Of a stretch of DNA of 56,577 nucleotides, positions 33,469 to 42,516 are shown piece after piece (the stretch's first letter is position 1; each line of letters begins with the position of its first letter). The translations under genes and the position numbers were made by a program. Under the pieces are notes generated by a model. It saw nothing but the letters and a program-made list of their open reading frames with translations. It was not told the origin of the DNA and searched no databases. The stretch is from contig JAIRKZ010000150.1 in assembly GCA_031259845.1 (NCBI GenBank), positions 1-56,577 on the forward strand, read 5' to 3'. This DNA comes from Tannerellaceae bacterium (GTDB lineage: Bacteria; Bacteroidota; Bacteroidia; Bacteroidales; Tannerellaceae).

Positions 33469-33908
33469 ATATTATCTGTTTTATAGGCTTCTTCCGGTAA
33501 AAGCAGAAGCGCTTTATTTTCGTAATTTTCCATTATTTCACGTTCTCCAAGTCCTTTGTCTTCAACACCGCAGAGATGTAATACTCCATGAATAATTGTC
33601 CGGTGAAGTTCTTCCATATAAAGGGTTTTATATTTTTCCGAATTGCTTCTTACCGTGTCTATACTGATAAAGATATCTCCGGAAATGATATTCTTTTCAG
33701 AATAATCAAATGTGATGATATCTGTGTAATAATCATGATTAAGATATTGTTTGTTTATTTCCAGTATCTTTTCATCCAGGCAGAAGATATATGAAATATC
33801 TCCTGTTTTCTTCTCGAAAAGGCTTACAACCTCTTTAATCCAAGAGTTTACGATTCTCCTTTTTATAGGAGGGAATTTTATGTCTTCTGTATAATAATTA
33901 ATTGCCAT
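33465..33908 (-). CDS. ybeY: endoribonuclease YbeY (variant metal site)
   Basis: A 147-residue RNase for 16S rRNA maturation and quality control. The N-terminal half has YLNHDYYTDIITFDYSE, the usual DVLSFP-region equivalent. The zinc motif reads HGVLHLCGVEDKG: the first two His are kept, while the DH pair of E. coli (HGxLHLxGYDH) is ED here. As I recall, Bacteroidota members often lack this third His, so it is probably a lineage form, not a broken gene. It overlaps mnmG (ATGA). Confidence 0.93.
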   Translation of the reverse strand: MAINYYTEDIKFPPIKRRIVNSWIKEVVSLFEKKTGDISYIFCLDEKILEINKQYLNHDYYTDIITFDYSEKNIISGDIFISIDTVRSNSEKYKTLYMEELHRTIIHGVLHLCGVEDKGLGEREIMENYENKALLLLPEEAYKTDNI

Positions 33909-33920
33909 AATAAAATATAA

Positions 33921-35153
33921 TTAACCAAAAAACATATAGGCTAACAATACAGATGCTATTGCGCCAACCAAATCTGCCAATAATGAAATTTGTATTGTAT
34001 ACCGGGTATTACGTATTGCTACGCTACCGTAATATAAGGCTACAATATAAAATGTAGTATCCGTAGAGCCTTGCACTATGCATGCAAGTCGCCCAACGAA
34101 GGAATCGACTCCATACGTATTCATCGCATCAATCATCATTCCTCTTGCCCCGCTGCCACTTAACGGTTTCATAAGCATCGTTGGGAGAGCTTCTACAAAC
34201 CCTGTATCTAATCCTGCAAAAGAGATGCCGGAACGTATACCTTCAATAAGGAAATCCATGGCTCCTGAAGCCCGGAAAACACTTATACCTACAAGTATGG
34301 CCACTAAGTAAGGAATGATTGTTATAGCCGTTTTGAAGCCTTCTTTAGCGCCTTCTATGAAAGCGTCATATACATTGACTCTTTTTCTTATACCGCAGAT
34401 AATAAAGCCGCAGATCACTGAAAAAAGAGTCATATTGGCCGTTAATGTAGCGTATAACGATACTTTTTCTTGTTCCATTGCATGAAAAAGCCAAATTAAA
34501 CCACCGATAAACAATCCCATTATTCCGAAAAATAAAAGCAGGTTCCGTTGAAAGATATTAATCCGTTGTTTATAGCAAACGCCCAGGATAGCAACAATTG
34601 TAGAGATGAATGTGGCTAATAAAACAGGCAGGAATACATCGGAAGGATTTGCCGCCCCTAATTGAGCCCTGTACATAAGGATTGTTATGGGTATGACCGT
34701 TAACCCTGATGCATTAATACACAGAAACATGATCATTGCATTGCTGGCTTTGTCCTTTTGTTTGTTTAATTCCTGGAGTTGCTGCATTGTTTTCAATCCC
34801 ATAGGTGTAGCTGCATTATCCAAACCTAATAGATTTGCTGAAATATTCATAAATATAGAACCGGAAACAGGATGGTTCTGGGGTATTTCGGGAAATAATT
34901 TGCTAAAAACGGGCGACGCTAAACGGGCAAAGGCCTGTATTAATCCACCTTTTTCTCCAATTTTCATAATCCCCAGCCAAAGGGTTAAGATACCTGTCAG
35001 CCCGATTGAAATCTCAAAGGCTGATTTAGCCGAAGCAAAAGAAGCATCTATAATTTCAGTAAATACGGTTACATCTTTATCTATTAAGAGCTTACCTAAA
35101 GCAACGGCAAATGCAATGAGAAAGAATCCTATCCATATATAATTTAATACCAT
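33921..35153 (-). CDS. SpmA/SpmB-like fused nucleoside-recognition membrane protein
   Basis: A 410-residue polytopic membrane protein with about 10 hydrophobic segments. The first half resembles SpmA (FEISIGLTGILTLWLGIM, SGSIFMNISANLLGLDNAATPMG) and the second half SpmB (FKTAITIIPYLVAILVGI, LMKPLSGSGARGMM, QGSTDTTFYI). In sporeformers these are two genes linked to spore maturation. In non-sporing Bacteroidales the fusion is common, and its transported substrate is unknown. It is first in the seven-gene minus run, 12 bases before ybeY. Confidence 0.9.
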   Translation of the reverse strand: MVLNYIWIGFFLIAFAVALGKLLIDKDVTVFTEIIDASFASAKSAFEISIGLTGILTLWLGIMKIGEKGGLIQAFARLASPVFSKLFPEIPQNHPVSGSIFMNISANLLGLDNAATPMGLKTMQQLQELNKQKDKASNAMIMFLCINASGLTVIPITILMYRAQLGAANPSDVFLPVLLATFISTIVAILGVCYKQRINIFQRNLLLFFGIMGLFIGGLIWLFHAMEQEKVSLYATLTANMTLFSVICGFIICGIRKRVNVYDAFIEGAKEGFKTAITIIPYLVAILVGISVFRASGAMDFLIEGIRSGISFAGLDTGFVEALPTMLMKPLSGSGARGMMIDAMNTYGVDSFVGRLACIVQGSTDTTFYIVALYYGSVAIRNTRYTIQISLLADLVGAIASVLLAYMFFG

Positions 35154-35170
35154 CTATTTCCTTTTTCTTA

Positions 35171-35178
35171 CAAAAATA
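35171..35178 (-). promoter_or_regulatory. putative -7 box (TATTTTTG) of the spmAB-ybeY-mnmG run
   Basis: A full TAnnTTTG match on the minus strand, last G 18 bases from the ATG at 35153. No clear -33 element. The rest of the 320-base gap up to 35473 holds no gene, only the opposing promoter at 35411. Confidence 0.5.
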
Positions 35179-35410
35179 ATAAATCTTATTCATATATTGA
35201 CGCTTATGCGTTTGATTTGGATAACTTCGATGTAAGCGAAACACAGTATCGGGACGTCTTTCGTCAACTCTCCCCAAATTACACACCTCAAGTATAGAAA
35301 TACCGGGTTTTTTCGGACAAAGGGAAAGCTTGCACGAAAATAATCGCTGAATTTGGAGGTTAATATTTATCAAATACGTTTGGATATACTTGATATACTG
35401 CTATTTAGTA

Positions 35411-35440
35411 TTGATTTATAGGATAAATATTCTATCTTTG
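35411..35440 (+). promoter_or_regulatory. consensus promoter of the 2-hydroxyacid dehydrogenase gene
   Basis: TTG at 35411-35413, 19 bases, then TATCTTTG at 35433-35440. Start codon 34 bases after the box. Confidence 0.65.
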
Positions 35441-35473
35441 TTTTTTATTAATCCAGATGAAAAAATATAAATT

Positions 35474-36439
35474 ATGAAAGTATTGATGACGTATGACATG
35501 TATCGGGACGGTTTTATCGAATTATTCGAGAGATACGATGTAACACACCCTGAAAGAAAAGATTTTTCTTTTGAAGAAGTAATGGAGATGATTCCATCGT
35601 ATGATGTGTTATGCCCGATGTTTAATTTTCCGGTAAATAAAGAATTAATAGATAAGGCGCCAAAGTTACGCTTTATTGCCAATTATGCGGTGGGATATAA
35701 TAATATAGATGTTGCATACGCGTTGAAAAGAGGAATAGCTGTAGCCAATACTCCCGATCCTGTTATTGCGCCGACAGCGAATCTGGCGCTTGGATTAATG
35801 ATTGATGTAGCAAGGCGTATAACAGAATGTGACAGAAAACTTCGAATTCAACGTGATACGATGAAAATAGGGATTTTAAATAATATGGGAACGTCTATTA
35901 CCGGACAAACGTTGGGAATTTTAGGGATGGGGCGCATTGGGAAAGCCTTATGTAAAAGGGCAAGAGCTTGCGGAATGGAAATTATCTATCATAATCGCAG
36001 ACAATTAGATATTGAGGAAGAAACAAAATTGAATGTAACTTATGTCTCTTTTGACGATTTATTGAAGAAGTCGGACTTTCTATCGATAAATGCGCCGTAT
36101 TCACCCGAAACTTATCATATAATCGATGAAAAGGCATTAAAATCGATGAAATCGTCAGCTATTCTTATTAACACTGCCAGAGGAGCTTTAGTGGATGAAC
36201 ATGCTTTGGTTAATGCATTGAAAAACAATTATATAAGAGGAGCTGCTTTAGACGTTTTCGAATTCGGCGATTTTCCCGTGCCTGAACTTTTAGAGTTGGA
36301 AAACGTAGTTTTGACTCCTCATATTGGTACGCAAACTGAAAGAGCGCGTTTTGAAATGGCAAAAACAGTTTCCAATAACGTAATCGGATTTATTGAGGGT
36401 GATAGAAAGGTTTTTTTGATAACAAGTTGGATGCTGTAA
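35474..36439 (+). CDS. D-2-hydroxyacid dehydrogenase (NAD-dependent)
   Basis: A 321-residue D-isomer-specific dehydrogenase. The Rossmann motif is GILGMGRIGKALCKRA, with HNRR after beta-2. The catalytic triad is visible as Arg in NTARGALVD, Glu in LDVFEFGDFP and His in LTPHIGTQT. The substrate could be glyoxylate/hydroxypyruvate or another short 2-oxoacid; sequence alone does not decide. It is monocistronic, with its own promoter. An imperfect hairpin (TCTAATT at 36441, AATTAGA at 36462) follows the stop. Confidence 0.9.
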   Translation: MKVLMTYDMYRDGFIELFERYDVTHPERKDFSFEEVMEMIPSYDVLCPMFNFPVNKELIDKAPKLRFIANYAVGYNNIDVAYALKRGIAVANTPDPVIAPTANLALGLMIDVARRITECDRKLRIQRDTMKIGILNNMGTSITGQTLGILGMGRIGKALCKRARACGMEIIYHNRRQLDIEEETKLNVTYVSFDDLLKKSDFLSINAPYSPETYHIIDEKALKSMKSSAILINTARGALVDEHALVNALKNNYIRGAALDVFEFGDFPVPELLELENVVLTPHIGTQTERARFEMAKTVSNNVIGFIEGDRKVFLITSWML

Positions 36440-36835
36440 TTCTAATTATAGATATAAATACAATTAGATTTATATATTAACAAAAAACCCGCAAATCAGC
36501 TATAATTGTGATTGAATGTTATAATTATATATTCGTGCAATTAAATATAAGAATTGAACCTATTTTAGCATTTAACGTAAAATTATGCCAAAATATATTA
36601 TATATAATCCGGCACATGTCTGTCTGTAGATGAATTAGGTTAAATTATTTTGAATTCATATATATTTTTTAGATGTATATTTTTTATTAAAGATATTTAT
36701 TATATTTGCAGGTGCAGATTTAATATTTAATTGGGTTTTTCTATTTAATCCGTCTATAGAAAATAGAAATTGAAATGAGAATAATTATTTTTCTGAGAGA
36801 ATAATTTGTAAATAGTATTATTTAATAAATGAAAT
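36440..36835. other. AT-rich intergenic region with a -7 box
   Basis: About 400 very AT-rich bases. It contains a weak hairpin at 36441-36468, followed by TTTATAT, that could end the dehydrogenase transcript. A full -7 box TATATTTG lies at 36701-36708 on the plus strand and would give a leader of about 120 bases before the DUF6261 gene. No ORF or RNA gene is recognised. Confidence 0.55.
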
Positions 36836-37591
36836 ATGAATAAAGTGAAAGAAATTAACCGACCCAGCTTCCGTCTTGTGAGAGATGGCGAACATTATGA
36901 TTATCATTCGAAAATCTTACATATAATATCCCCTCTGCTCGCTAAAGAATATAAGATGGAAGAACAGCGTTTGATATATGAACGCCTTTTTAAGAAAGAG
37001 GATGATGCTTATTCGCGTAACAGGGGATTTGAAGAGACGAAGGATATTCAGACAGCCAATAAGAAAAGGGATGAGTTCTTTGTTTTTATTAAAAGGACAA
37101 TTGAAAATATGAGGTTTCATCCAGATGCAACTATAAAAGCCTATTGGGAAGAATTATATGAAGGTTTGGAACCTTATAAAAATGCGCACCGGGCGAATGC
37201 TTTAGAGAATACAGCCTTGGTTTTTTCTTTTATAGAAGAGATGAATCAGGAAAAATATCAGGACATATTAAAAAAGTTAGATTTATTATTGGTGATTGAT
37301 AAGTTAAAAGAAGCCAATAATAAATGCAACCAGCTATATGGCGAACGCCTGAATGAGAAGCAGAAAAGGAATAAGGAAGATAAAATGAGGAAAATCCGCC
37401 CTTTAGTGGATGATGCTTTTTTTGAATTGATAAAGTTTATAAATGCTATCTATTTAGTCAGTTTCCAAATATCAAAAGAAGAGCAAGTGATTCAGGAAAT
37501 AGGGGAATTGATAAACCAAGTCAATGTATGTACAAAATCACTGCAGGATTCTATTGTTAAAAGGCGTCAGGAAGTGAAAAGAATAAAGTAG
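36836..37591 (+). CDS. DUF6261 family protein
   Basis: A 251-residue soluble, highly charged, helical protein with no signal peptide. I place it in the DUF6261 family, known only from Bacteroidales, by its overall pattern: an N-terminal RLVRDGEHYDYHSKI, a helix rich in Glu/Lys, and a C-terminal repeat of coiled helices (VIQEIGELINQVN). The function is unknown. It lies eight bases upstream of aroK and is probably co-transcribed with it. It has a long leader from an AT-rich promoter region. Confidence 0.65.
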   Translation: MNKVKEINRPSFRLVRDGEHYDYHSKILHIISPLLAKEYKMEEQRLIYERLFKKEDDAYSRNRGFEETKDIQTANKKRDEFFVFIKRTIENMRFHPDATIKAYWEELYEGLEPYKNAHRANALENTALVFSFIEEMNQEKYQDILKKLDLLLVIDKLKEANNKCNQLYGERLNEKQKRNKEDKMRKIRPLVDDAFFELIKFINAIYLVSFQISKEEQVIQEIGELINQVNVCTKSLQDSIVKRRQEVKRIK

Positions 37592-37599
37592 GGTATTGA

Positions 37600-38121
37600 A
37601 TGAAACGTATTTATCTGATAGGTTATATGGGGGCCGGTAAAACCACTGTGGGAAAGGAGCTTGCCAGGCAAATGAATTTATCGTTTATAGACCTTGACCA
37701 TTATATCGAAGCCCGCTACCATAAGACGGTAAGGCAACTTTTCCAGGAAAAAGGAGAAGTTGTTTTTCGTGATATTGAATGTAAGATGTTACACGAAGCA
37801 GGTATGATTGAAAATGTAGTGATTTCAACCGGCGGAGGGGCTCCTTGTTTTTTCGACAATATGTCTTATATGAATCAAACAGGGACAACCGTTTATTTGA
37901 AAACATCTTCGGGCGAACTGGCTAAGCGGTTAGAGTTAGTAAAGCATACCCGCCCTGTATTAAAAGGGCTTTCCGGCGAGAATCTTAAACAATTTATAAC
38001 AGATAATTTAGAGAAAAGAGACCCTTGGTACAAGCAGGCTTCGGTGATATTCGACGCTGAAAAAATGCTTACAGATAATGACGTTAATGAAATAACATGC
38101 GAGCTAAAGAAATTGTTATAA
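37600..38121 (+). CDS. aroK: shikimate kinase
   Basis: A 173-residue kinase that phosphorylates shikimate in the chorismate pathway. It has Walker A GAGKTTVG (11-18), Asp31/Asp33 (FIDLDHYIE), the shikimate-binding Arg in VFRDIE, STGGGAP and the lid Arg in TRPVLKG. Length is normal for the family. It is eight bases after the DUF6261 gene and 18 before ald. Confidence 0.97.
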   Translation: MKRIYLIGYMGAGKTTVGKELARQMNLSFIDLDHYIEARYHKTVRQLFQEKGEVVFRDIECKMLHEAGMIENVVISTGGGAPCFFDNMSYMNQTGTTVYLKTSSGELAKRLELVKHTRPVLKGLSGENLKQFITDNLEKRDPWYKQASVIFDAEKMLTDNDVNEITCELKKLL

Positions 38122-38139
38122 TGATAAAAATTAAGTAGA

Positions 38140-39345
38140 ATGACGGGGTCAACACATTTACAAGGAGGGTATATTCCACAGGAATTATTGAAAGAACTTA
38201 GCAAGGCGAATAACCATTTGCTTATAGGTATTCCTTGTGAAAAGACCGGAGGAGAGCGCCGGTTGCCCCTCACTCCCGAGGCAGTGGATATGCTGACAGA
38301 CGCCGGCCATCGTGTATTGATTGAAACGGATGCCGGGTTGGGTATTAACTATTCGGATAATCATTTTTCGGAAGCTGGGGCAGAGATTGTTTCCGGCCCG
38401 CAGGAAGTTTACCAGGCAGACCTTCTATTGAAAATACTTCCCCCTTTACCTTCGGAGGTAGCTTTGATGAAGCCACGGTCAACCTTGTTTTCAATGCTCC
38501 AGTTTGGGATGTTCAAACAAGAGGCTTATGAAATGATGATGGCGAAACGGATGAATGCCATTGCTTACGAACTCATGATCGACGGGCAAAAAAAGTCTCC
38601 GGTGTTGACTGTTATTTCCGAAATTGAAGGGACGGCTTCCATTACGATTGCGTCGGTTCTGTTAAGCAATACACAGGGAGGGAAAGGTGTTTTGCTGGGC
38701 GGTATTCCGGGTATTGCCCCTACCGAAGTGATTATTATCGGCGCCGGCTCTGCGGGAACGGTGGCTGCGCGCGCCGCTTTAGGAATGGGCGCTACCGTGA
38801 AGATATTTGATAATGACATCAATAAGTTACGGGTGATTCAAAATGCTTTAGGGCAGAATGTTTTTACTTCCAACTTTCATCCGAAAGTATTGCATAATGC
38901 CTTTCGTACGGCTGATGTGGTTATTGGGGCGATGAGTTATATCAATGTACATCGGAAATATATAATTGCCGCCGACCTGATTCGTACAATGAAAAAAGGG
39001 GCGCTGATTATTGATTTACGTATAAACCAGGGAGGCTGCTTTGAAACGACTTGTTGCCTCTCTGCCTCCGAACCGGACGTGTTCGAGCAATTTGGCGTAT
39101 TACATTATTGCAAACCGAATATCAGTAATTCGGTAGCGCGTACAACGTCTATGGCATTCAGCAATATTTTCGTCCCGTTGTTACTTCTGTTGGGCGACAC
39201 AGGTTCGATTCAGGCAATGGTGAAAGAAGAAAATTGTTTCCGTTCGGGTATCTATATGTATTCCGGAAAACCGGTTAATAGTTATGTGTCGAATCGTTTT
39301 AATATACCATCCAATAATCCGGATATCTATTTGTCGGCATTTTGA
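38140..39345 (+). CDS. ald: alanine dehydrogenase
   Basis: A 401-residue NAD enzyme interconverting alanine with pyruvate and ammonia. The substrate-binding region has GIPCEKTGGERRLPLTPEAV, followed by the glycine-rich NAD loop IIGAGSAGTVAARAALGMGA and the catalytic region DLRINQGGCFETT. The N terminus is about 25 residues longer than the classical enzyme, as I recall for the Bacteroidetes form. Closely related lysine/saccharopine-type enzymes exist, so the substrate is likely but not certain. Confidence 0.85.
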   Translation: MTGSTHLQGGYIPQELLKELSKANNHLLIGIPCEKTGGERRLPLTPEAVDMLTDAGHRVLIETDAGLGINYSDNHFSEAGAEIVSGPQEVYQADLLLKILPPLPSEVALMKPRSTLFSMLQFGMFKQEAYEMMMAKRMNAIAYELMIDGQKKSPVLTVISEIEGTASITIASVLLSNTQGGKGVLLGGIPGIAPTEVIIIGAGSAGTVAARAALGMGATVKIFDNDINKLRVIQNALGQNVFTSNFHPKVLHNAFRTADVVIGAMSYINVHRKYIIAADLIRTMKKGALIIDLRINQGGCFETTCCLSASEPDVFEQFGVLHYCKPNISNSVARTTSMAFSNIFVPLLLLLGDTGSIQAMVKEENCFRSGIYMYSGKPVNSYVSNRFNIPSNNPDIYLSAF

Positions 39346-39380
39346 TTGGGAAAGGTAGGAATGTATTATAAAGTTTTATT

Positions 39381-39388
39381 TAACTTTG
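39381..39388 (+). promoter_or_regulatory. putative -7 box (TAACTTTG) of korAB
   Basis: A full TAnnTTTG match, 49 bases before the korA ATG. No -33 match at the standard distance. Confidence 0.45.
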
Positions 39389-39436
39389 CAATAATATGCT
39401 TCAATTAATCAGAATGCTAAAACTAATAAAAGTGTT

Positions 39437-41287
39437 ATGGCAGAACAGACAAAAGTTACAACTTTAGAAAAAGTTGTGGTTCGTTTCTCGGGGGATTCGG
39501 GAGACGGCATGCAGTTAACCGGTACGATCTTTTCGAACTTGTCGGCTATTTTAGGGAATGAAATTTCTACTTTCCCGGACTTTCCTGCAGAAATTCGCGC
39601 TCCTCAGGGTTCCTTGAGTGGCGTTTCCGGTTTTCAGGTTCATTTGGGTTCCCGGAAAATCTTTACTCCCGGAGACAGGGCGGACGTCCTTGTTGCGATG
39701 AACCCCGCGGCTCTAAAGGTAAACGTTAATCATCTGAAACCAACTTCGATTATTATTATCGATTCCGATTCATTCGGGAAGGCGGATCTTGATAAGGCGA
39801 ACTTTACTACCGGCGACCCTTTTAAAGAATTAGGCCTTACGGCACAGGTAGTTGCTGCGCCGATCACTACGATGGTGAAGGATGGCCTGGCTGAGTTCGG
39901 GCTTGATAATAAGTCGGCGGTCCGTTGTAAAAATATGTTTGCTTTGGGTTTGGTGTGCTGGTTGTTCGACCGGCCATTGGACAAGGCCGAATATATGTTG
40001 CAAAATAAATTTTCAAAGAAGCCGGCCATCGCGAAAGCCAATATCAAAGCGCTAACCGACGGCTACAATTATGGTAGCAACATCCATGCTTCAGTTTCTA
40101 CCTATCGTATAGAAAGTAAAAAGGCCGTTCCCGGTTTTTATATGGATATCAATGGCAATAAGGCTACCTCTTACGGCTTGATAGCTGCCGCTGAAAAAGC
40201 CGGGTTGAAACTGTTTCTCGGCAGTTACCCGATTACCCCTGCTACTGATATTCTGCAAGAGCTTTCCGCCCGTAAAGAATTAGGCGTTAAGGCGCTCCAG
40301 TTTGAAGACGAAATTGCCGGTATCTGTACGGCTATCGGAGCAAGTTTTGCAGGTTCGTTGGCCGCTACGTCTACGTCTGGCCCAGGTTTGGCCCTAAAGA
40401 GCGAAGCCATTGGATTGGCTATGATTGCCGAATTACCCTTAGTCGTTATTGATGTGCAGCGTGGCGGGCCGTCTACAGGATTGCCTACCAAAAGCGAACA
40501 AACCGATTTGCTTCAGGCTCTTTACGGGCGTAATGGAGAAAGCCCTGTTGTCGTTATTGCAGCCTCTACGCCCACAGATTGCTTCGATGCGGCTTTTTGG
40601 GCAGGGAAATTGGCTGTTGAGTATATGACGCCTGTTATTTTGCTGACGGACTCGTTCCTGGCGAATGGTTCTTCGGCATGGCGGATTCCCGATTTGGATA
40701 CGTATCCGGCCATTAAGCCCGCTTATCCGGCGGATTATAAAGGCGAAGAGCCTTGGAAACCGTATCGCCGCGACCCGGAAACATTGGTTCGTTATTGGGC
40801 GATACCGGGCATGGAAGGTTTTGCCCACCGGATTGGCGGATTAGAGAAAGATTATGATACAAGCGCTATCTCTACCGAGCCATACAATCATCAGAGAATG
40901 ATAGCCACACGCCAGGCTAAAATAGATAAGATTGCCGCTTGTATACCCGGACAGGAAGTGATAGGGGATGAAGAGGCAGACCTGCTGATTGTAGGGTGGG
41001 GAGGTACTTTCGGCCATTTGTGCGAAGCTATGGAAACGATGCGCGAAAAAGGAAAGAAAGTGGCATTGGCCCACTTTAAGTTTATCAATCCGTTACCTGA
41101 AAATACGGCGGAGATACTTACCAGATACAAAAAGGTAGTAGTAGCGGAGCAAAATAACGGGCAATTTGCCAATTATTTACGCAGTAAAGTATCCGGCTTT
41201 ACTCCCTACAAATTCAATCGTGTAAAAGGACAACCTTTCATTGTATCAAGATTAGTTGAAGAATTTACCAAATTATTGGAGGCATAA
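39437..41287 (+). CDS. korA: 2-oxoglutarate:ferredoxin oxidoreductase, alpha subunit (gamma-alpha fusion)
   Basis: A 616-residue subunit of the oxygen-sensitive enzyme that links 2-oxoglutarate and succinyl-CoA using ferredoxin. Residues 1-190 are the gamma domain (RFSGDSGDGMQLTGTIF). The remainder is the alpha chain, with SYPITPATDILQELS, TSTSGPGLALKSEAIGLA and GGPSTGLPTKSEQTDL. The C-terminal domain follows (VGWGGTFGHLCEAM). The beta subunit is encoded two bases downstream. No ferredoxin-like (delta) gene is nearby. Confidence 0.95.
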   Translation: MAEQTKVTTLEKVVVRFSGDSGDGMQLTGTIFSNLSAILGNEISTFPDFPAEIRAPQGSLSGVSGFQVHLGSRKIFTPGDRADVLVAMNPAALKVNVNHLKPTSIIIIDSDSFGKADLDKANFTTGDPFKELGLTAQVVAAPITTMVKDGLAEFGLDNKSAVRCKNMFALGLVCWLFDRPLDKAEYMLQNKFSKKPAIAKANIKALTDGYNYGSNIHASVSTYRIESKKAVPGFYMDINGNKATSYGLIAAAEKAGLKLFLGSYPITPATDILQELSARKELGVKALQFEDEIAGICTAIGASFAGSLAATSTSGPGLALKSEAIGLAMIAELPLVVIDVQRGGPSTGLPTKSEQTDLLQALYGRNGESPVVVIAASTPTDCFDAAFWAGKLAVEYMTPVILLTDSFLANGSSAWRIPDLDTYPAIKPAYPADYKGEEPWKPYRRDPETLVRYWAIPGMEGFAHRIGGLEKDYDTSAISTEPYNHQRMIATRQAKIDKIAACIPGQEVIGDEEADLLIVGWGGTFGHLCEAMETMREKGKKVALAHFKFINPLPENTAEILTRYKKVVVAEQNNGQFANYLRSKVSGFTPYKFNRVKGQPFIVSRLVEEFTKLLEA

Positions 41288-41289
41288 AA

Positions 41290-42303
41290 ATGGAACAAAC
41301 AACAATATATCAACCAAAAGATTATAAAAGCGACCAATATGTACGCTGGTGCCCGGGTTGTGGAGACCATGCCGTATTAAACTGTATCCATAAGGCAATG
41401 GCCGACCAGGGGATTGCCCCGAAAGACATTGCCGTTATCTCCGGCATCGGATGTTCTTCCCGTTTGCCCTATTATATGAATTCCTATGGATTTCATACCA
41501 TTCATGGGCGTGGGGCGGCCATTGCTACCGGCGTTAAAACAGCCAATCCCGCCTTAACCGTATGGCTGGCTACCGGCGACGGCGATTGCTTAGCCATCGG
41601 AGGCAATCACTTTATCCATGCCGTGCGGCGTAATGTAGATATAAATATCGTTCTTTTTAATAATAAGATTTATGGCCTTACAAAGGGGCAATATTCTCCT
41701 ACTACCGACAGAGGGTTCGTATCCAAAAGCTCCCCTTACGGAACGGTGGAAAACCCCTTTATCCCTGCCGAACTAACCTTTGGCGCAAGGGGTAATTTCT
41801 TTGCCCGGGCAATAGACGTAGACCTTAAGAATACAACGGAGGTATTAACGGCCTGTTCAAAGCATAAAGGCGCGTCAGTGGTAGAAGTTCTGGTAAACTG
41901 CGTAATCTTTAATGACGGCATCCACAAGCAAATATCTGCCAAAGAAGCCAGAGCGGAGCGTACAATCTTTCTTCGCCAGGGCGAAAAAATGCTGTTTGGT
42001 AACAACAACGAAAAAGGAATCGTACTGGATGGTTTGAAACTGAAAGCCGTTACTCTCGGCCGGGATGGATATACATTAGACGATATATTAGTGCATGACG
42101 CGCATACGCCAGACGCTACTCTCCATACCATGCTGGCCATGATGAGCGGAGACATGCCGGTAGCCTTAGGCGTTATCCGCGATATAGAAGCGCCTTGTTA
42201 CGATGTCGAAGTAGAAAAACAGATAGCCGATGTACAAGCAAAGAAACCCATCCGCAAGCTACACGATTTGCTGATGAGCGGCGAAATCTGGGAAGTGAAG
42301 TAA
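41290..42303 (+). CDS. korB: 2-oxoglutarate:ferredoxin oxidoreductase, beta subunit
   Basis: A 337-residue thiamine-diphosphate subunit. It has the beta Cys pattern WCPGCGDH at the N terminus and GIGCSSRLPYYM, the ThDP motif GDGDCLAIGGNHFIHA and NNKIYGLTKGQYSPT. The 3' end is followed by a bidirectional terminator at 42463. Annotation as 2-oxoglutarate- rather than pyruvate- or branched-chain-specific rests on family resemblance. Confidence 0.95.
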   Translation: MEQTTIYQPKDYKSDQYVRWCPGCGDHAVLNCIHKAMADQGIAPKDIAVISGIGCSSRLPYYMNSYGFHTIHGRGAAIATGVKTANPALTVWLATGDGDCLAIGGNHFIHAVRRNVDINIVLFNNKIYGLTKGQYSPTTDRGFVSKSSPYGTVENPFIPAELTFGARGNFFARAIDVDLKNTTEVLTACSKHKGASVVEVLVNCVIFNDGIHKQISAKEARAERTIFLRQGEKMLFGNNNEKGIVLDGLKLKAVTLGRDGYTLDDILVHDAHTPDATLHTMLAMMSGDMPVALGVIRDIEAPCYDVEVEKQIADVQAKKPIRKLHDLLMSGEIWEVK

Positions 42304-42462
42304 GGCAGATAACATTTACGGTTAACGTAAACGTTCGCTTTTATCTGGATATGAGGAAATCTGGTAGATTTCTTGCACATCTATTAAACGGGGTGTTTGC
42401 GCCTGTTGTTTTCATATTACTTTCTTTTAACAGTTTAATTAAAATACAAAGATAAAAAACAA

Positions 42463-42492
42463 AGCCGCAGAAGTTGATTCTCCCTGCGGCTT
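42463..42492. terminator. bidirectional terminator between korB and the AraC gene
   Basis: A perfect 9-bp stem AAGCCGCAG / CTGCGGCTT (42463-42471 and 42484-42492) with a 12-base loop. The minus strand continues as TTGTTTTTTATC, a good U tract. The plus strand has a weaker TATTGTTTTGTTTT tail. It serves both converging genes. Confidence 0.85.
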
Positions 42493-42516
42493 ATATTGTT
42501 TTGTTTTACGGCTCAC

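Noticed and set aside
35092-35373. Minus-strand ORF over the spmAB start
   Set aside because: It overlaps the start of spmAB in another frame and spans its promoter; the product has no family features.
42301-42346. Hairpin (TTTACG/CGTAAA, with AGATAA/TTATCT outside) just after korB
   Set aside because: Only 6 bp with an irregular outer stem; the strong terminator at 42463 is a better candidate for the end of korAB.
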